From: Nocardioides pini
Lineage (GTDB): Bacteria; Actinomycetota; Actinomycetes; Propionibacteriales; Nocardioidaceae
DNA: 64,000 nt
Assembly (NCBI RefSeq): GCF_026712185.1
Contig: NZ_JAPPUX010000001.1
Location: forward strand, 186,001-250,000
Direction: 5' to 3'
This document shows, in pieces, positions 1 through 7,925 of the stretch. The stretch's first letter is position 1. Every line of letters begins with the position of its first letter. A model generated the notes under the pieces. It saw only the letters and a list, made by a program, of their open reading frames with translations. It searched no databases and had not been told where the DNA came from. A program made the translations under genes and the position numbers.

Positions 1-735
1 GGGCGCCGCGTCGACCAGCTGATGGTCGGCGAGAAGCGCCCGGAGCGGGCGCACGAGCTCGAGGAGCGCTACGGCGTGGCCGTCGTCTCCAACCGCGAGG
101 CCGCCGCCAAGGCCGACACCGTCGCGCTGGTGGTCAAGCCGCAGGACATGGGCGACGTGCTCGACGAGATCGCCCCCGACCTGCGCCCCGGCCAGCTGCT
201 CGTGTCGCTGGCCGCCGGCATCACGACGTCCTACATCGAGTCGCGCGTGCCCGAGGGTGTGGCCGTCGTCCGGGTCATGCCCAACACCCCGGCGCTCGTC
301 GACGAGGGCATGGCCGCCATCTCGCCCGGCTCGCACTGCGACGAGTCGCACCTGACCGAGGCCGAGTCGCTGATGGCCTCGACCGGCAAGGTGCTGCGCA
401 TCCCCGAGAAGCAGATGGACGCCGTCACCGCGATCTCCGGCTCCGGTCCGGCCTACATCTTCTTCGTCGTCGAGTCGATGATCGAGGCGGGCGTCCACCT
501 CGGGCTGCCCCGGGCGACGTCGACCGAGCTGGTCGTGCAGACCCTCGTCGGGTCGGCCGCGATGCTCCGCGAGACCGGCACCCACCCCGTCGTCCTGCGC
601 GAGCAGGTCACCTCGCCCAGCGGCACGACCGCCTCCGCCCTCCGCGAGCTCGAGATCCACAGGGTCCGGGCGGCCTTCCTCGCCGCCATGGAGGCTGCTC
701 GCAACCGCTCTCGCGAGCTGGCCGAGGGCAACTGA
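1..735 (+). CDS. proC: Pyrroline-5-carboxylate reductase, 5' end cut by window edge
   Basis: Last step of proline synthesis: reduces 1-pyrroline-5-carboxylate with NAD(P)H in the cytosol. The frame is open to base 1, so roughly 25-30 N-terminal residues carrying the Rossmann glycine loop lie outside the window; 244 residues are visible and the ATG at 22 is an internal codon. Seen: MPNTPALVDEG, the ISGSGPAYIFF core and EQVTSPSGTTASAL near the C-terminus, all typical of ProC. It starts a block (proC, HTH gene, bS22 gene, epimerase, acyltransferase) whose order I recall from mycobacteria (Rv0500 to Rv0502), here interrupted by the deacetylase-like gene. Confidence 0.95.
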   Translation, partial: GRRVDQLMVGEKRPERAHELEERYGVAVVSNREAAAKADTVALVVKPQDMGDVLDEIAPDLRPGQLLVSLAAGITTSYIESRVPEGVAVVRVMPNTPALVDEGMAAISPGSHCDESHLTEAESLMASTGKVLRIPEKQMDAVTAISGSGPAYIFFVVESMIEAGVHLGLPRATSTELVVQTLVGSAAMLRETGTHPVVLREQVTSPSGTTASALRELEIHRVRAAFLAAMEAARNRSRELAEGN

Positions 736-751
736 CCGCCGAGGGTGGGAG

Positions 752-757
752 TAACGT
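752..757 (+). promoter_or_regulatory. -10 box TAACGT placed for leaderless start of the deacetylase-like gene
   Basis: TAACGT lies 7 bases before the ATG at 765, so the predicted first transcribed base falls at or next to the start codon. There is no well-spaced Shine-Dalgarno. Inference from spacing only. Confidence 0.4.
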
Positions 758-764
758 CCGCCAC

Positions 765-1946
765 ATGGAGTGTGCGGGGCCCGCGTCGGTCGTCTTCGAC
801 CAGACGCTCTGTCAGTACGACTTCGGGCCCACGCACCCGATGTCGCCGGTACGTGTCGACCTGACGATGCGCCTGGCCGACGAGCTCGGTGTCCTCGACG
901 GCATCAATCGCGTCGACGCCCCGGTGGCCACCGTCGAGCAGATCGCGACCGTCCACGACCAGGGCCTCATCGACGCCGTCACCCGGGCCGGGGCCACCCC
1001 CGGCTTCGAGGACGCCGCGCGCGGCCTCGGCACGGAGGACGACCCGGTGTTCGCCGACATGCACCGGGCCAGCGCCCACGTCGTGGGTGCCACGCTGGAG
1101 GCGATGCGCCAGGTCTGGAGCGGGGAGTCGCTGCACTCCGTCAACATCGCCGGCGGCCTGCACCACGCGATGCCCGACAAGGCGAGCGGCTTCTGCATCT
1201 ACAACGACGTGGCGGTGGGCATCAGGCAGCTGCTCGCCGACGGCGCCGAGCGGGTCGCCTACGTCGACATCGACGTCCACCACGGTGACGGCGTCGAGAA
1301 GGTCTTCTGGGACGACCCGCGGGTCCTCACCGTCTCCCTGCACGAGACCGGGCAGATGCTCTTCCCCGGCACCGGCTTCCCGAGCGACACCGGCGGCCCC
1401 GGCGCCGAGGGCACGGCGGTCAACGTCGCGCTGCCGCCCGGCACCGCCGACGCAGGCTGGTTGCGCGCCTTCCACGCCGTCGTACCCCCGCTCCTGCGCG
1501 AGTTCGCCCCCCAGGTGCTGGTCACCCAGCACGGCTGCGACTCCCACATGAACGACCCGCTCGCCCACATGATGCTCAGCGTCGACGGCCAGCGGGCGGC
1601 CTACCTCGCCCTGCACGAGCTCGCCCACGAGGTCGCCGGCGGCCGGTGGGTCGTCACCGGCGGTGGCGGCTACTCCGTCGTCGACGTCGTGCCGCGTGCC
1701 TGGACGCACCTGCTGGCCGTCGTCGCCGGGTCCCCGATCGACCCCACGCAGCCGACGCCTCCGGCGTGGCGGGCCTACGTCGAGGAGGTGCTCGGGGCGA
1801 CCGCGCCGCACCGGATGACCGACGGCCGCACGCCGGCCTATCGCGACTGGTCGGGCGGCTACGACCCCGAGACCTGGCTGGACCGCGCCATCAACGCCAC
1901 CCGCACCGAGGTCTTCCCGCTCCACGGGCTCGACCCCCTGCCCTGA
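765..1946 (+). CDS. Histone deacetylase / acetoin-utilisation AcuC-like amidohydrolase
   Basis: Zinc-dependent deacetylase fold of the arginase/HDAC superfamily, 393 residues. Seen in order: HH at 133-134, YVDIDVHHGDG at about 166-176 (zinc ligands D170 and H172), CDSHMNDPL with D259 as third ligand, and GGGY at 300-303 with the catalytic tyrosine. All active-site residues are present, so the enzyme should be active. The substrate is unknown: bacterial members include AcuC (acetyl-CoA synthetase deacetylation) and acetylpolyamine hydrolases. It follows proC by 29 bases and probably has its own promoter (TAACGT at 752). Confidence 0.85.
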   Translation: MECAGPASVVFDQTLCQYDFGPTHPMSPVRVDLTMRLADELGVLDGINRVDAPVATVEQIATVHDQGLIDAVTRAGATPGFEDAARGLGTEDDPVFADMHRASAHVVGATLEAMRQVWSGESLHSVNIAGGLHHAMPDKASGFCIYNDVAVGIRQLLADGAERVAYVDIDVHHGDGVEKVFWDDPRVLTVSLHETGQMLFPGTGFPSDTGGPGAEGTAVNVALPPGTADAGWLRAFHAVVPPLLREFAPQVLVTQHGCDSHMNDPLAHMMLSVDGQRAAYLALHELAHEVAGGRWVVTGGGGYSVVDVVPRAWTHLLAVVAGSPIDPTQPTPPAWRAYVEEVLGATAPHRMTDGRTPAYRDWSGGYDPETWLDRAINATRTEVFPLHGLDPLP

Positions 1947-2124
1947 GGCACCGGTCCACGCCCGGACAACTGGGAAGCAACCCGACACGCCGTAGTCACA
2001 CAAGTTTCTCTGGCGTTCCTCTTCCCCACGCGTCACGCGAGCCCTATTGTCAGCGAGAGCGGCACGCCTGTGACGCCGGTGCGGAAGCCGGCGCCGTCGC
2101 CGCGCAGAAGGATCGGTGCACACC

Positions 2125-2331
2125 ATGGCTGAGAACACCCCTGGCGACATGTCCGAGGCGCAGTTCCTGACCATCGCCGAGGTCGCGGCCAGGATGCGCG
2201 TCTCGAAGATGACGGTCTACCGGCTCGTGCACGGTGGCGAGCTGCCCGCCGTCCGCGTCGGCCGGTCCTTCCGGGTCCGCGAGGACGACGTCAACGAGTA
2301 CCTCCGCAAGAGCTTCTACAACGCCGGCTGA
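2125..2331 (+). CDS. Small excisionase-type helix-turn-helix DNA-binding protein
   Basis: A 68-residue protein that is almost entirely one MerR/excisionase-type winged HTH: FLTIAEVAARMRVSKMTVYR is the HTH, followed by VRVGRSFRVREDDVNEYL. The same small gene sits next to the bS22 gene in mycobacteria (Rv0500A) and in streptomycetes, from recall of synteny. I prefer ATG 2125 over the in-frame GTG at 2116 because AGAAGGA (2106-2112) is only 3 bases from the GTG; from the ATG it is 12 bases, which is long but usable. The 178-base upstream gap holds a TATTGT (2045-2050) that might be a -10 box. The target is unknown. Confidence 0.8.
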   Translation: MAENTPGDMSEAQFLTIAEVAARMRVSKMTVYRLVHGGELPAVRVGRSFRVREDDVNEYLRKSFYNAG

Positions 2332-2449
2332 CGACGCTCGTCCCCGGCGGGGATCCACGGGTCCGACTCGATTCCGCGCTGCCCGCACCCGGCAAGTAGG
2401 GTGAGCGGGTCCGACCGACGAACGTCGGTCGCAAGGAAAGGTCTGATTC

Positions 2450-2551
2450 GTGGGTTCTGTCATCAAGAAGCGGCGCAAGCGCATGGCCAAGAAGAAGCAC
2501 CGCAAGCTTCTCAAGAAGACGCGCGTGCAGCGCCGCAAGCTCGGCAAGTAG
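2450..2551 (+). CDS. Small ribosomal subunit protein bS22 (33 residues)
   Basis: Encodes 33 residues starting [19 protein letters not shown] and ending RRKLGK, of which more than half are Lys or Arg. This is the actinobacterial 30S protein bS22 (AURKAIP1/COX24-like; Rv0500B in M. tuberculosis), which binds rRNA near the decoding centre. The GTG start at 2450 has a strong ribosome site, AAGGAAAG at 2433-2440, at 9 bases. It lies 118 bases after the HTH gene and 12 bases before the epimerase gene, an order conserved in mycobacteria. Easily missed because of its length. Confidence 0.93.
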   Translation: MGSVIKKRRKRMAKKKHRKLLKKTRVQRRKLGK

Positions 2552-2563
2552 CACCCCTCGACC

Positions 2564-3541
2564 ATGGGGCGGGTCGTGCTGGTCACCGGGATCTCCCGGG
2601 ACATCGGCCGACGATTCGCGCGCGCCGCGACCGACGACCCGTCCATCGACCGGGTCATCGGCGTGGACGCGGTCCCACCGCGCGGTGACATCGGCGACGT
2701 CTCCTTCGTCCGCGCCGACATCCGCACCCCGGTCATCGCGAAGGTCATCGCGAAGGAGGACGTCGACACCGTCGTCCACATGAGCGTGATCGCGACCCCC
2801 GGCTCCGCCGGCGGTCGCGGGACGATGAAGGAGCTCAACGTCATCGGCTCCATGCAGCTGCTCGCTGCGTGCCAGAAGTCGACGACCGTCGACCGGCTGG
2901 TCGTGAAGTCGACCACCACCGTCTACGGCTCCGGGCCTCGTGATCCTGCGATGTTCACCGAGGACATGGGCCCCAAGCGCCTGCCCTCCTCGGGCTACGC
3001 CAAGGACGTCTACGAGATCGAGGGCTACGTCCGCGGGTTCGCCCGCCGGCGACCCGATGTCGACGTCACGATGATCCGGGCGGCCAACGTGGTCGGCCCC
3101 CACGTGTCGAGCCCGCTGACCAACTACTTCCGCCTCCCGGTCATCCCGCGGGTCCTCGGCTTCGACCCGCGGCTGCAGCTCCTCCACGAGGACGACCTGA
3201 TGCGGGTGCTGCGCCACGCCGCCACGACCGGGGTGCCCGGCACCTTCAACGTCGCCGGCGACGGGGTGATGACGCTGAGCCAGGCCGTACGACGCCTCGG
3301 CACGCCGTCGGTCTCGCTCCCGCGCTTCGCGGTCGGCCGGCTGGGTGCGACCATGCGCCAGGCCCGCGTGTCGGACTTCTCGCCCGAGCAGCTGGGGTTC
3401 CTGACCTACGGTCGAGGGGTGGACACCACCCGGATGCGCACCGTGCTCGGCTTCGAGCCGCAGTTCACCACGGCGGAGGCGTTCGCCGACTTCTGCCAGT
3501 CCGTCGCGCCCGCCGTGCGTGAGGGGGCCGGTCGTGCGTGA
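2564..3541 (+). CDS. NAD-dependent epimerase/dehydratase (GalE2-like)
   Basis: Short-chain dehydrogenase of the extended NAD-dependent epimerase family, 325 residues. The N-terminus MGRVVLVTGISRDIGRRF carries the Rossmann loop (TGxSxxxG at 8-15), and the catalytic tyrosine is probably the YAKDVYE region. The substrate cannot be read from sequence; the mycobacterial neighbour in the same position is called GalE2, but UDP-galactose activity should not be assumed. It starts 12 bases after the bS22 gene and its stop overlaps the start of the acyltransferase gene. Confidence 0.8.
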   Translation: MGRVVLVTGISRDIGRRFARAATDDPSIDRVIGVDAVPPRGDIGDVSFVRADIRTPVIAKVIAKEDVDTVVHMSVIATPGSAGGRGTMKELNVIGSMQLLAACQKSTTVDRLVVKSTTTVYGSGPRDPAMFTEDMGPKRLPSSGYAKDVYEIEGYVRGFARRRPDVDVTMIRAANVVGPHVSSPLTNYFRLPVIPRVLGFDPRLQLLHEDDLMRVLRHAATTGVPGTFNVAGDGVMTLSQAVRRLGTPSVSLPRFAVGRLGATMRQARVSDFSPEQLGFLTYGRGVDTTRMRTVLGFEPQFTTAEAFADFCQSVAPAVREGAGRA

Positions 3542-4727
3542 GGAAGCCCGCCGCCCCCGGGGCGACGACGCCGTCGTCATCCCGATCGGCACCGGCGGCC
3601 GTCCCGGCCGCGGCACCGGCAGCGCCCGGCCGTCGTCGGCCGCGCGCAACCTCGCCCCGTCGGCCCGCAAGGCGTCGGCCCGCAAGGCGTCGGCCGGGAA
3701 GGCGGGGGCCCGCAAGGCCGGGAGCAAGCCACGCGACGCCGCCGGACCCACGGCCGCTCCGTCCGGCGAGGAGTCCGCGCCGCCACCCCCCGACGAGACG
3801 TCGACCGACGGCTCCGCGCAGGCGCCCACCACCGGCATCCCGGTCGGCGAGTGGCTGGCGGCCGCGCAGGACGCCGCGCAGGAGGTCTTCGGGGCCGACT
3901 GGGAGCGGCGTGTCGCCGAGCTGATGGCGTTCGTCCGCCGCCGCCTCGAGGGCCACTACGAGGTCGACGACTACGGCTTCGACCGCGAGCTGACCGAGCG
4001 CTTCTTCATGACCGCGCTGCGGCCGATCGCGGAGAAGTGGTTCCGGCTCGAGGTCCGCGGCCTCGAGAACATCCCTGCCGAGGGCGGTGCCCTCGTGGTC
4101 TCGAACCACTCCGGGACGGTCCCGGTCGACGGCCTGATGACGATGCTGACGGTGCACGACCACGCGGGCCGCTCCCTGCGCCCGCTCGGCGCCGACCTGG
4201 TCTTCAAGCTGCCCCTGGTCAGCTCCCTCGCCCGCAAGAGCGGCGCCACCCTGGCCTGCACCGAGGACGCGGAGCGGATGCTGTCGGGCGGTGAGCTCGT
4301 CGGCGTCTGGCCGGAGGGCTTCAAGGGCATCGGCAAGCCGTTCAGCGAGCGCTACAAGCTGCAGCGGTTCGGGCGCGGCGGCTTCGTCTCGGCCGCGCTG
4401 CGCACCGGCGTACCCATCATCCCGCTCTCCGTCGTGGGGGCCGAGGAGATCTACCCGCTCGTCGGCAACGTCCCGTCGCTGGCGCGGCTGCTCGGGGTGC
4501 CCTACATCCCGATCACGCCGTTCTTCCCGTGGCTCGGCCCCCTCGGCCTGGTCCCGCTGCCCTCGAAGTGGATCCTCGAGTTCGGCGAGCCGATCCGCAC
4601 CGACACCTACGAGCCCGGCGAGGCCGAGGACCCGATGCTGGTCTTCAACGTGACCGACCAGGTGCGCGAGACCATCCAGCACACGCTGTTCGACCTGCTG
4701 CGCGAGCGCGGCGGCGTCTTCGGCTGA
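3534..4727 (+). CDS. Acyltransferase (PlsC/LPLAT-like) with basic Lys/Ala-rich N-terminal tail
   Basis: Membrane-associated glycerolipid-type acyltransferase, 397 residues from GTG 3534 (GAGGGGG at 3521-3527 is 6 bases upstream; an in-frame GTG at 3519 adds 5 residues). Catalytic block: SNHSGTVPVDG near residue 192, where His and Asp are separated by six residues rather than the usual four, then GVWPEGFKGIG near 255 (acceptor-phosphate motif). The first 100 residues are unlike the enzyme: Arg/Ala/Pro-rich, with ARKASARKASAGKAGARKAG at about 45-64, probably disordered and nucleic-acid or membrane binding. The mycobacterial counterpart by position is Rv0502. Confidence 0.8.
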   Translation: MREEARRPRGDDAVVIPIGTGGRPGRGTGSARPSSAARNLAPSARKASARKASAGKAGARKAGSKPRDAAGPTAAPSGEESAPPPPDETSTDGSAQAPTTGIPVGEWLAAAQDAAQEVFGADWERRVAELMAFVRRRLEGHYEVDDYGFDRELTERFFMTALRPIAEKWFRLEVRGLENIPAEGGALVVSNHSGTVPVDGLMTMLTVHDHAGRSLRPLGADLVFKLPLVSSLARKSGATLACTEDAERMLSGGELVGVWPEGFKGIGKPFSERYKLQRFGRGGFVSAALRTGVPIIPLSVVGAEEIYPLVGNVPSLARLLGVPYIPITPFFPWLGPLGLVPLPSKWILEFGEPIRTDTYEPGEAEDPMLVFNVTDQVRETIQHTLFDLLRERGGVFG

Positions 4728-4754
4728 CCCCCTGCAGAGCGGGCGGGACAGCGG

Positions 4755-6032
4755 TCAGGGCAGGAGGCCGCCGGTGGCGTCGTCGAGCGTGCCGCCCGTG
4801 ATCCCGTCGAGGGTGCCGGTGACCTCGCCGATGAGCCCGCCGGTCGCGTCGTCGGCGCCCGACGTGAGGCCGCCGAGCGCACCGCCGGTGACGTCGTCGA
4901 GCTGGCCGGTCACGGAGCCGGTGGTGTCGGTGACGCCCTCGGTGACGTCGTCGGTCGTGCTGGTCACCGTGTCGGTGAGGTTCTTGGTGATGTCCTTGAC
5001 CGGCTTGGTCGGGTCGGCCTTCCCGGGATCGGTGCCGGTCGGGACGGGCGCCACGGAGCCCGGGCCGAGGGCCGTGCTCGTCTGCGTGGTCGGCACGACC
5101 TGCTGCGGGTCGAGGGCCTCGGGGACCTCGATCCCGGTCAGGTCCTGCCCGGAGATCGGCGCGCCCTCCAGCGTGAGCTGGTCGGTGTCGAGCCCGCTCA
5201 CGAGGTCGGCGGGCTCGGCCTCGGCACTGGACAGCAGGAAGTCCGGCACCGCGGTGATCCCGCCGGTGCAGGACCGGCAGACGTTGCTGACCTCGAGGTC
5301 GAGGTCAGCGAGGGTCCGGCCGGCGGCCAGCAGGTCGTCACGCGCGCTGTCCGGCAGCTCGCCCTGGAGGCGCTCGAGGCGGTCCATGCTGGTGGCGGTG
5401 AAGTCACGCGCGTCCTGCGCGTCGTCCACGCTCCCGGTGGCCTCGTAGGAGGCGAGCAGGGTGCGCACGCCGTCGCTCGACTGACGGGTGAAGGTGTCGA
5501 GCGTCTCGGGCACGCGCTGGTCGTCGCCCCCGTCCTCGGCGGCCAGCTCCTCCAGCTCGGTGAGGCGGGTCCCGGCCTGGGCGAGCAGGGTGCGACCGCG
5601 GTCTGCGTCGTCGGTGGCGAGGCGCACCTGGGCGGACTCGATGCCACGCTTGACGCCGTACAGGGACTCGCCGGGCAGCGCGGTCTGCGCCGCGACCGCC
5701 ATCGTGGCGGCCGAGCCCACGAGCGCGACGCCGCCGAGGACGGCGCCGATGCGGCGCTGGCGGGTGCGCGACGAGGCGGGCATCGCCAGTCGCGACGGCG
5801 CGGGCGGCTGCCGGACCAGGGCCGTGTCGGCCTCGGCCATCAACCGCTCGCGCAGCGACGCCACGAACTCGGGCCTCGCCTCGACGGGTGGCACCGCCCG
5901 CAGGCCGGCGACGACCTCGAGCAGGTCGGCGTACGGCTCGGCGTCTCGCTCCGAGGGCGCGGCCGTGGGGTCACGGGAGAGGAGTGCCTCGAGCTCGTCG
6001 GCACGTCGTCGTGCCGAGAAGGGGGCTGTCAT
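4755..6032 (-). CDS. DUF5667 membrane protein, probable anti-sigma partner of the adjacent BldN-type factor
   Basis: A 425-residue single-span protein. Residues 1-105 form a cytoplasmic acidic/arginine-rich part able to bind a sigma factor; a hydrophobic segment (IGAVLGGVALVGSAATMAVA) follows at about 108-130; then a DUF5667 helical region starting LPGESLYGVKRGIE. The last 100 residues are a low-complexity run of Thr, Asp, Gly and Val (TDTVTSTTDDVTEGVTD and similar) with no known fold. It lies 79 bases downstream of the sigma gene on the same strand. In Streptomyces bldN is followed by its anti-sigma gene rsbN; assigning that role here is inference from position and topology. Confidence 0.7.
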   Translation of the reverse strand: MTAPFSARRRADELEALLSRDPTAAPSERDAEPYADLLEVVAGLRAVPPVEARPEFVASLRERLMAEADTALVRQPPAPSRLAMPASSRTRQRRIGAVLGGVALVGSAATMAVAAQTALPGESLYGVKRGIESAQVRLATDDADRGRTLLAQAGTRLTELEELAAEDGGDDQRVPETLDTFTRQSSDGVRTLLASYEATGSVDDAQDARDFTATSMDRLERLQGELPDSARDDLLAAGRTLADLDLEVSNVCRSCTGGITAVPDFLLSSAEAEPADLVSGLDTDQLTLEGAPISGQDLTGIEVPEALDPQQVVPTTQTSTALGPGSVAPVPTGTDPGKADPTKPVKDITKNLTDTVTSTTDDVTEGVTDTTGSVTGQLDDVTGGALGGLTSGADDATGGLIGEVTGTLDGITGGTLDDATGGLLP

Positions 6033-6111
6033 CGCGGTCGTCCTGTCTCACAGCGGGCGGGTCCTCCCACTGGGACGAACGAGCCAGACGAGGCAGGGGT
6101 TACGGGGTGTG

Positions 6112-6921
6112 TCACGTGTCTCTCAACCCCTCCGGCAACAGCTTGGCGAGATTGCGCACGCCCCGCAGCTGGAGCTGCTTGACCGCGCCGTCGGAGCGGT
6201 CGAGGGCCTTCGCCGTCTCCGCGATCGACAGGCCCTGGAGGAACCGCATGACGAGGCAGTCGCGCTGCTCGACCGGCAGCTCGGTGAGCGCCGTGAGCAG
6301 CACCTCGTTGGTGAGGCCGGCGATGACCGTGTTCTCGGGCCCCTCGGTGGTGTCGTCGTGCGCGGTCATGTCCTCGGTGGTCATCTCGAGGCGGGTGCGG
6401 CCGGCCTTGAAGTGGTCCATGGTGAGGTTGCGCGCGATCGTCATGAGCCAGGCGCCGAAGTCCTTGCCCTGCCACCGGAAGTTGTTCATGCTGCGCAGCG
6501 CCCGGAAGAAGGTCTCCGAGGTGAGGTCCTCGGCGAGCGTCTGCGAGCGGGTGCGGTAGTACAGGAAGCGGTAGACCGAGGCCTGGTAGTGGTCGTAGAG
6601 GAGGCCGAACGCCTCCTTGTCGCCGGCACGGGCGAGCTCGACGAGGGCGATCAGCCGCTCGCGCTCGGCCTCGTCGACCTCGGAGGACGTCGCACGGTCC
6701 TCGTCGCCGACGGGGCCGGAGCCGTGGCGTCCGTCGGGTCCGCCGACGGAGGCCGCACCGGGCGTGGCGGTCTCGGCGAGCAGGACGTGGCCCACGGGCT
6801 GGAGGGCGGGCAGCAGGACGGCCCGCACGGACGGGCGGGGGGACAGGGCAGCGAGGACGGCGCGCCGGAGCGCGTCCATGCCTGCCTCGAAGGCACGATC
6901 GAGGTCGTTCGTCGACCGCAT
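6112..6921 (-). CDS. bldN: ECF RNA polymerase sigma factor, BldN type
   Basis: Sigma-70 family factor with regions 2 and 4 only. In the 269-residue form starting at 6921, region 2 spans about 99-173 (GDKEAFGLLYDHYQASVYRF through WLMTIARNLTMDHFK) and region 4 about 207-260 (LPVEQRDCLVMRFLQG, then the HTH SIAETAKALDRSDGAVKQ). A roughly 98-residue N-terminal extension precedes region 2, as in Streptomyces BldN, which is made as a pro-protein. Start 6921 is chosen over the ATG at 6957 because GGGAGGGG lies 7 bases upstream of it. Target genes are not visible here. Confidence 0.85.
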   Translation of the reverse strand: MRSTNDLDRAFEAGMDALRRAVLAALSPRPSVRAVLLPALQPVGHVLLAETATPGAASVGGPDGRHGSGPVGDEDRATSSEVDEAERERLIALVELARAGDKEAFGLLYDHYQASVYRFLYYRTRSQTLAEDLTSETFFRALRSMNNFRWQGKDFGAWLMTIARNLTMDHFKAGRTRLEMTTEDMTAHDDTTEGPENTVIAGLTNEVLLTALTELPVEQRDCLVMRFLQGLSIAETAKALDRSDGAVKQLQLRGVRNLAKLLPEGLRDT

Positions 6922-6988
6922 GCGGTGTCCCCTCCCGGTTGCAGCATCATTCACCATAAGGGCCGCCGGGGGTCTTGTGAACCCGTGA

Positions 6989-7003
6989 GTAACTACGAGT
7001 TAC
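6989..7003. promoter_or_regulatory. 15-bp dyad GTAACT-acg-AGTTAC upstream of the sigma gene
   Basis: A perfect 6-bp inverted repeat with a 3-base spacer, 68 bases before the BldN-type start and 4 bases after the stop of the HAD gene. It is A/T-richer than its surroundings. Could be an operator for the sigma gene; the regulator is unknown. Confidence 0.4.
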
Positions 7004-7006
7004 AGC

Positions 7007-7894
7007 TCAGGCGGAGCGGTCTCGCCCGCGCAGGCTGACGCCGGCGGCGACGGCCCCCGTCACCGCGCCGGCGACGGCCGCGCCGAGGAGGCCCACGCGT
7101 GCCGCCTTGCGGCCCGTGCGGTAGTCGTGGATGCGCCAGCCGTGGGCGCGGGCGTGGGCCCGCAGGCGGGCGTCGGGGTTGATGGCGCAGGGGTCGCCGA
7201 CGAGGGAGAGCATCGGCAGGTCGTTGCTGGAGTCGGAGTACGCCGAGCAGCGGGCGAGGTCGAGGCCCTCGCGGGCGGCCAGCGCCTTGATCGCCTCCGC
7301 CTTGGCGGGGCCGTGGAGGAGGTCGCCGACGAGCCGGCCGGTGTAGACCCCGTCGACGTGCTCGGCGACGGTGCCCATGGCGCCGGTCAGGCCGAGCCTC
7401 CGCGCGATGATGGTGGCGATCTCGATCGGCGCGGCGGTCACCAGCCACACCCGCTGCCCCTCGTCGAGGTGGATCTGGGCCAGGGCCCGGGTGCCGGGCC
7501 ACACGCGGTGGGCCATCGCCTCGTCGAAGATCTCCTCGCCGAGCTCCTCGAGCTCGGTGGTGGTGTGACCGGCGATGAACGACAGGGCGGAGTTGCGCGC
7601 GTCGGCCACGTGCTCGGGGTCCTCGACGCCGGCGATCCGGAAGTAGGCCTGCTTCCACGCGGCGGAGGCGATCTCGCGCGTGGTGAAGAACCGGCGGCGG
7701 TAGAGCCCCCGCGCGAAGTGGAAGATGCTGGCGCCCTGCATGACGGTGTTGTCCACGTCGAAGAAGGCGGCCGCGGTCGGGTCGCTCGGCCAGGCGAGGG
7801 CGTTCTCGACGTCCGCCGACGCCGCCGCGGCCTCGCCTGCGAGTGCCGACCGCTGTTGCAGGTTGAGGCGCCTGGGTCGCTCCGACGGAGTCAC
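7007..7894 (-). CDS. HAD-superfamily phosphatase (SerB/HAD-IB type) with C-terminal hydrophobic segment
   Basis: Phosphomonoesterase of the HAD-IB family, 295 residues. Motif I is FFDVDNTVMQG (D46 nucleophile, D48 acid/base), motif II VTAAP, and motifs III/IV YSDSSNDLPML near 225. The C-terminal 30 residues (VGLLGAAVAGAVTGAVAAGV) form one hydrophobic stretch that may anchor it. Start GTG 7894 avoids running into the divergent ligase gene; a TACGCT box ends 6 bases before it, so the message is probably leaderless. Substrate unknown; relatives act on phosphoserine or lysophosphatidic acid. It is transcribed toward the sigma gene. Confidence 0.82.
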   Translation of the reverse strand: MTPSERPRRLNLQQRSALAGEAAAASADVENALAWPSDPTAAAFFDVDNTVMQGASIFHFARGLYRRRFFTTREIASAAWKQAYFRIAGVEDPEHVADARNSALSFIAGHTTTELEELGEEIFDEAMAHRVWPGTRALAQIHLDEGQRVWLVTAAPIEIATIIARRLGLTGAMGTVAEHVDGVYTGRLVGDLLHGPAKAEAIKALAAREGLDLARCSAYSDSSNDLPMLSLVGDPCAINPDARLRAHARAHGWRIHDYRTGRKAARVGLLGAAVAGAVTGAVAAGVSLRGRDRSA

Positions 7895-7900
7895 CCGGCC

Positions 7901-7906
7901 AGCGTA
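7901..7906 (-). promoter_or_regulatory. -10 box TACGCT, leaderless start of the HAD phosphatase
   Basis: Read on the minus strand, TACGCT is followed by GGCCGG and then GTG 7894, a 6-base gap. It shares the 31-bp divergent gap with the ligase gene, whose ribosome site (AAGGA, 7913-7917) lies just beyond. Confidence 0.5.
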
Positions 7907-7925
7907 GCTGTGGAAGGATCGACGC

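Noticed and set aside
453..2174. 573-codon open frame antisense to proC and the deacetylase gene
   Set aside because: Composition is Arg/Gly/His/Val-rich and repetitive, typical of an antisense frame in very GC-rich DNA; the plus-strand genes have complete catalytic motifs.
6975..6992. Possible third Rex site (TTGTGAA followed by CCCGTGAGTAA)
   Set aside because: The left half is perfect but the right half matches only three of seven positions; upstream of a sigma factor gene it is not convincing.
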